Shown: positions 61,601 through 64,000 of the stretch, one piece after another
Layout: the number at the start of each line of letters is the position of its first letter
How positions within the stretch are numbered: the stretch's first letter is position 1
Assembly: GCA_014338405.1 (NCBI GenBank)
Contig: JTDE01000692.1
Span: forward strand, 39,599-103,598
Reading direction: 5' to 3'
DNA from: Paragonimus skrjabini miyazakii
Lineage: Eukaryota; Platyhelminthes; Trematoda; Plagiorchiida; Troglotrematidae
DNA length: 64,000 nucleotides
Program-made: the position numbers and the translations under genes
The notes under the pieces: generated by a model
What the model saw: the letters and a program-made list of their open reading frames with translations, nothing else
What the model was told of the DNA's origin: nothing
The model's database searches: none

Positions 61601-63211
61601 GACGACCGTAGCCAACGACTTTTGTGGTAATTACACACTCCTTGTATATTTGTAAATATCGTACATCAAGGTTTGTAATACTAAAAGCTAAATACCTTTC
61701 TGGCTGAAAACTAAAACAACAAAAAACTCACTCGTGTTACATAATCCAACGTCTTCTGTTGTGAAATAATATGATAAGACGCCGATAACTTTGGACTGTA
61801 CGTGTCTAGACAAGGGCCAAGTAATGAGGGTTTGGATTCAGAATCTATCCATGAAAAGCACACTACAGTAATCACTGTCATTTTCTGAGCTTCGCAAGAG
61901 AGACTGTTTTTTCGAGAACCACTCAGTTCGTCGCGGTCTTGAGAGGTTCAAAAAATAAATCAAGGATTGTTTACTTTTGTCTAGTGGAATAACATTCAGT
62001 TCGTAATGTAATTACATCAACTCATTCAGTAACTGCTAGTGTTCATACTGTAAAACACAACTTCTGATCATTTGTAAGGGGTTTGCCTGATAAGCACTGC
62101 TCACTTGTATCAGTGCAGTACCGCTGAAATGACCCCGAATTTAGTTCGGAGCGGTTTCGTGCCGGTTAATAAACCATCCTTAGACTACTAAGTGTGTAGT
62201 TTAAGTTCGGTTCACCATGACTTCCATATTGTCATTTCGTTTGGGGTTCCATTTCTATTTCAATCATTGAAATATGTTTTCTGTGTGGTTATGAGAAATG
62301 TATCTTTTAACGCAGGTAGGTTGTTCCGAATAAGTCTGCAGCTTCCATTTTTCTTGGATGAGGTGTTTCTTTATCTATCGTTTCTTCCTAAAGATGAGAG
62401 TGTATGCACAATGTTTGACCGCAAAGTAGGGTTTCTAACTGAAAGTTGATGAATCATATATCTTAAGACATGTAGATAACATGTCAGTCAGAATTCTTTG
62501 GGAATTGTGAAGCTGTCTTACTGAGTTAGAGGTTTCTCTAGATTGTTGTATGGCTTGCTTCTCGACGTTCGATTTCTTTGCAGCAAATGATGTACATAGT
62601 TAGGTTGTTGAAACAATGAAGTCTACCGAACTCGTCTAACTGACCTCTTGTGCTTCAAAGGCAACGTTTCACAAGTTTTCTAGTAATACGTAACACGCAA
62701 TAACCGAATTTTGTTGCTCACTTGATCGTTAAAATTATCCCTGAACTGTGTGCTGGTTGACTTGAAAGGTTGCGAAATAACGATTGCTCTGTGTGAGTTG
62801 ACATTAGTGAATGTGCTTCTGGTTTCCCAATCCATGAGTGGAACATCAAGTTCCTTGTGACACGAGGGATTTTCCCACTTGGGTTTTCCTCGAAATTATT
62901 GGAGTATGTGTTCATTGGCGGGGTATTATCATACTCTGTTCGTTTTTTCATCAAAGCTAACGTCTCAAACTAGCATTTTGAGAACATCGATGACCTTTCT
63001 AATTTTGGTAGATTGCTACTTTTACTCAGAGTTCTAACAACAAACCGAAAATTAATTATTGACTTTAGTACATATAATTGAATGCTTCCGAAACAGGGGT
63101 AAACGTCCAACCTAGGAACCTTAATTAATTTATGCAATTCTTCCCCAATTTCAAGAATAAAACAAATTTATATCCGTGCTGTAAAACACATTTATTTCCC
63201 TTTCATCGTAG

Positions 63212-63315
63212 TAATCTCCCGGAATTGTCGATACTCACCATCAATTTGTATAGACAAGGACCTGGTTCGAACAAGGACAAACGTCAACGCAACAAGGCAT
63301 ACAATCAATTTGTTG
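63212..63315 (+). CDS. RasGAP exon 4: C2 domain, second half
   Basis: Acceptor ATCGTAG|T completes Asn in phase 2; donor GTTG|GTGAGT leaves phase 1. It encodes NLPELSILTINLYRQ then GPGSNKDKRQRNKAYNQFVG. The NLP-L-x-V-L-Y strand followed by a lysine-rich loop and Y-x-[FY]-VG is the next block of family C2 domains (vertebrate nGAP: LPPLHSITVHIYKDVEKKKKKDKNNYVG). The loop is slightly longer here (extra GPGSN-like residues). The following exon must start with two bases completing the codon after Val and encode the last C2 strands ending near a Trp-Tyr-Pro; it was not found before 64000, so the gene runs off the window. Confidence 0.95.
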
Positions 63316-64000
63316 GTGAGTTCTTGTTAAAAAACATAGAAACTACAAAACAAAGTTTTTATTTGGTTCCGTTGATTCAGATTTTTAAGAGAGTTGGCCA
63401 AGTCATGTTTGAACGTTTTCTGTTGGTTTTACAAGCTTTCGTGAGATGCACAAATGTATTTATTACTCCAGTGATCACAGAAAATTACGCAGTTTAGACA
63501 GACACCTCTTAATCTAGATGTGTATGCTATCAAGAACGAAGAGATCAAGCAAATTTGTTGAGGAATTTCTTTAATGTGGAAATATTTCTTCACTGTTGAG
63601 TACTCCCCTCTCTTACAGTAACTGCTTCAAAGTGATCAGTCCTGAAGGAGACGGTACCATTTCTGTGGAAACGTTTAAGTGCCGTCACCCTGAGACGAGG
63701 ATGACCACTTTTTTGGTGAACAACCTCTTCATATGTTTGCAGTTGCTTCTTGGATTTTCGATCTGGCGTAGATTTTACGTGGTCTCGAAAATGCAGTCTT
63801 GTAGGAAAACTAGTAGTAGTGTCTCCACAAAAGTCATTTGCACGCTAACAGGATAAACTTTAATCCAAGTCTGTCTTACTATACATATCACCTCGATGCC
63901 AGTTACTCCAAATACTGTTAGTTTTTTGAGTGGTCTAGTGACAATCCAGTATCAGCGTCGGCCAAACGTGATCAACCACGATCATGGCTGATTACGCTGC
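63316..64000 (+). other. Start of intron 4; no exon seen to the window end
   Basis: A good-looking acceptor (CCCTCTCTTACAG) at 63618 is followed by a frame with GDGTISVETF, but in the phase required by exon 4 it meets a stop within six codons and it lacks the expected C2-end motif. It is therefore not accepted as the next exon. Confidence 0.6.

Larger units (their letters stand above)
54677..63211 (+). other. Intron 3 of the RasGAP gene (8.5 kb)
   Basis: GTGAGT donor; acceptor TTTCATCGTAG. Contains an ACAT microsatellite (55802-55840) and the SINE B cluster at 57450-58632 with the intact hammerhead. Three open segments looked like exons: 55349-55386, about 57191-57311 and 59791-60066. None is needed, because exon 3 joins exon 4 in phase and in mid-domain; the first two also have the wrong phase. 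A 91-codon frame at 59791-60066 is unexplained but has no recognised domain. The remainder is unassigned. Confidence 0.8.

Noticed and set aside
63618..63730. Good splice acceptor followed by SPEGDGTISVETF, resembling an EF-hand loop or the next RasGAP exon
   Set aside because: The EF-hand lacks Asp at loop position 1 and Glu at position 12, and in the phase required by exon 4 the frame stops within six codons.

Overview
This window is a gene-poor piece of a large animal genome, AT-rich with 8 to 23 kb introns and many decayed repeats. One protein-coding gene is supported. It lies on the + strand and encodes a SynGAP/RASAL2/DAB2IP-family Ras GTPase-activating protein (Drosophila raskol and C. 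elegans gap-2 are relatives). Four exons are visible: 10865-11004 (start codon), 33601-33702, 54578-54676 and 63212-63315. Their phases join exactly (2/2/2, ending in phase 1) and they give about 148 residues: a non-conserved N-terminus, the last helix of the PH domain, and most of the C2 domain. The end of C2, the RasGAP domain and the C-terminus must lie beyond 64000. The organism is probably a parasitic flatworm, perhaps a digenean fluke. The basis is repeat content (a tRNA-headed SINE carrying a hammerhead ribozyme, a layout known from schistosome Sm-alpha) and intron size. No rRNA or mitochondrial marker confirms this.

Layout. 1-10540 is intergenic or 5' flank and holds five copies of a tRNA-like SINE (called A) and two of a second SINE (B). 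10541-10864 is a GC-richer probable promoter with three CCAAT boxes. Intron 1 (11005-33600) holds two long inverted-repeat elements (14176-14366 and 15567-15936), one SINE B copy and a 100-N gap (22621-22720). Intron 2 (33703-54577) holds a nearly perfect 155-bp tandem duplication, an R2-like (restriction-like-endonuclease) non-LTR retrotransposon corpse on the - strand (37919-39246), a second 100-N gap flanked by a 116-bp direct repeat, and one SINE B copy. Intron 3 (54677-63211) holds a short ACAT microsatellite and a cluster of SINE B copies in alternating orientation at 57450-58632.

The most striking result is in that cluster. SINE B has a tRNA-like head with A and B boxes, followed immediately by a hammerhead ribozyme. 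The copy on the - strand at 57565-57609 keeps every invariant core nucleotide, a 5-bp stem II with a 4-nt loop, a 6-bp stem I and a GUC cleavage triplet. At least six other copies in the window carry recognisable but damaged hammerheads. No other protein-coding gene, canonical tRNA, rRNA or CRISPR array could be supported. Most open frames of 60-146 codons are the number and kind expected by chance in 64 kb.
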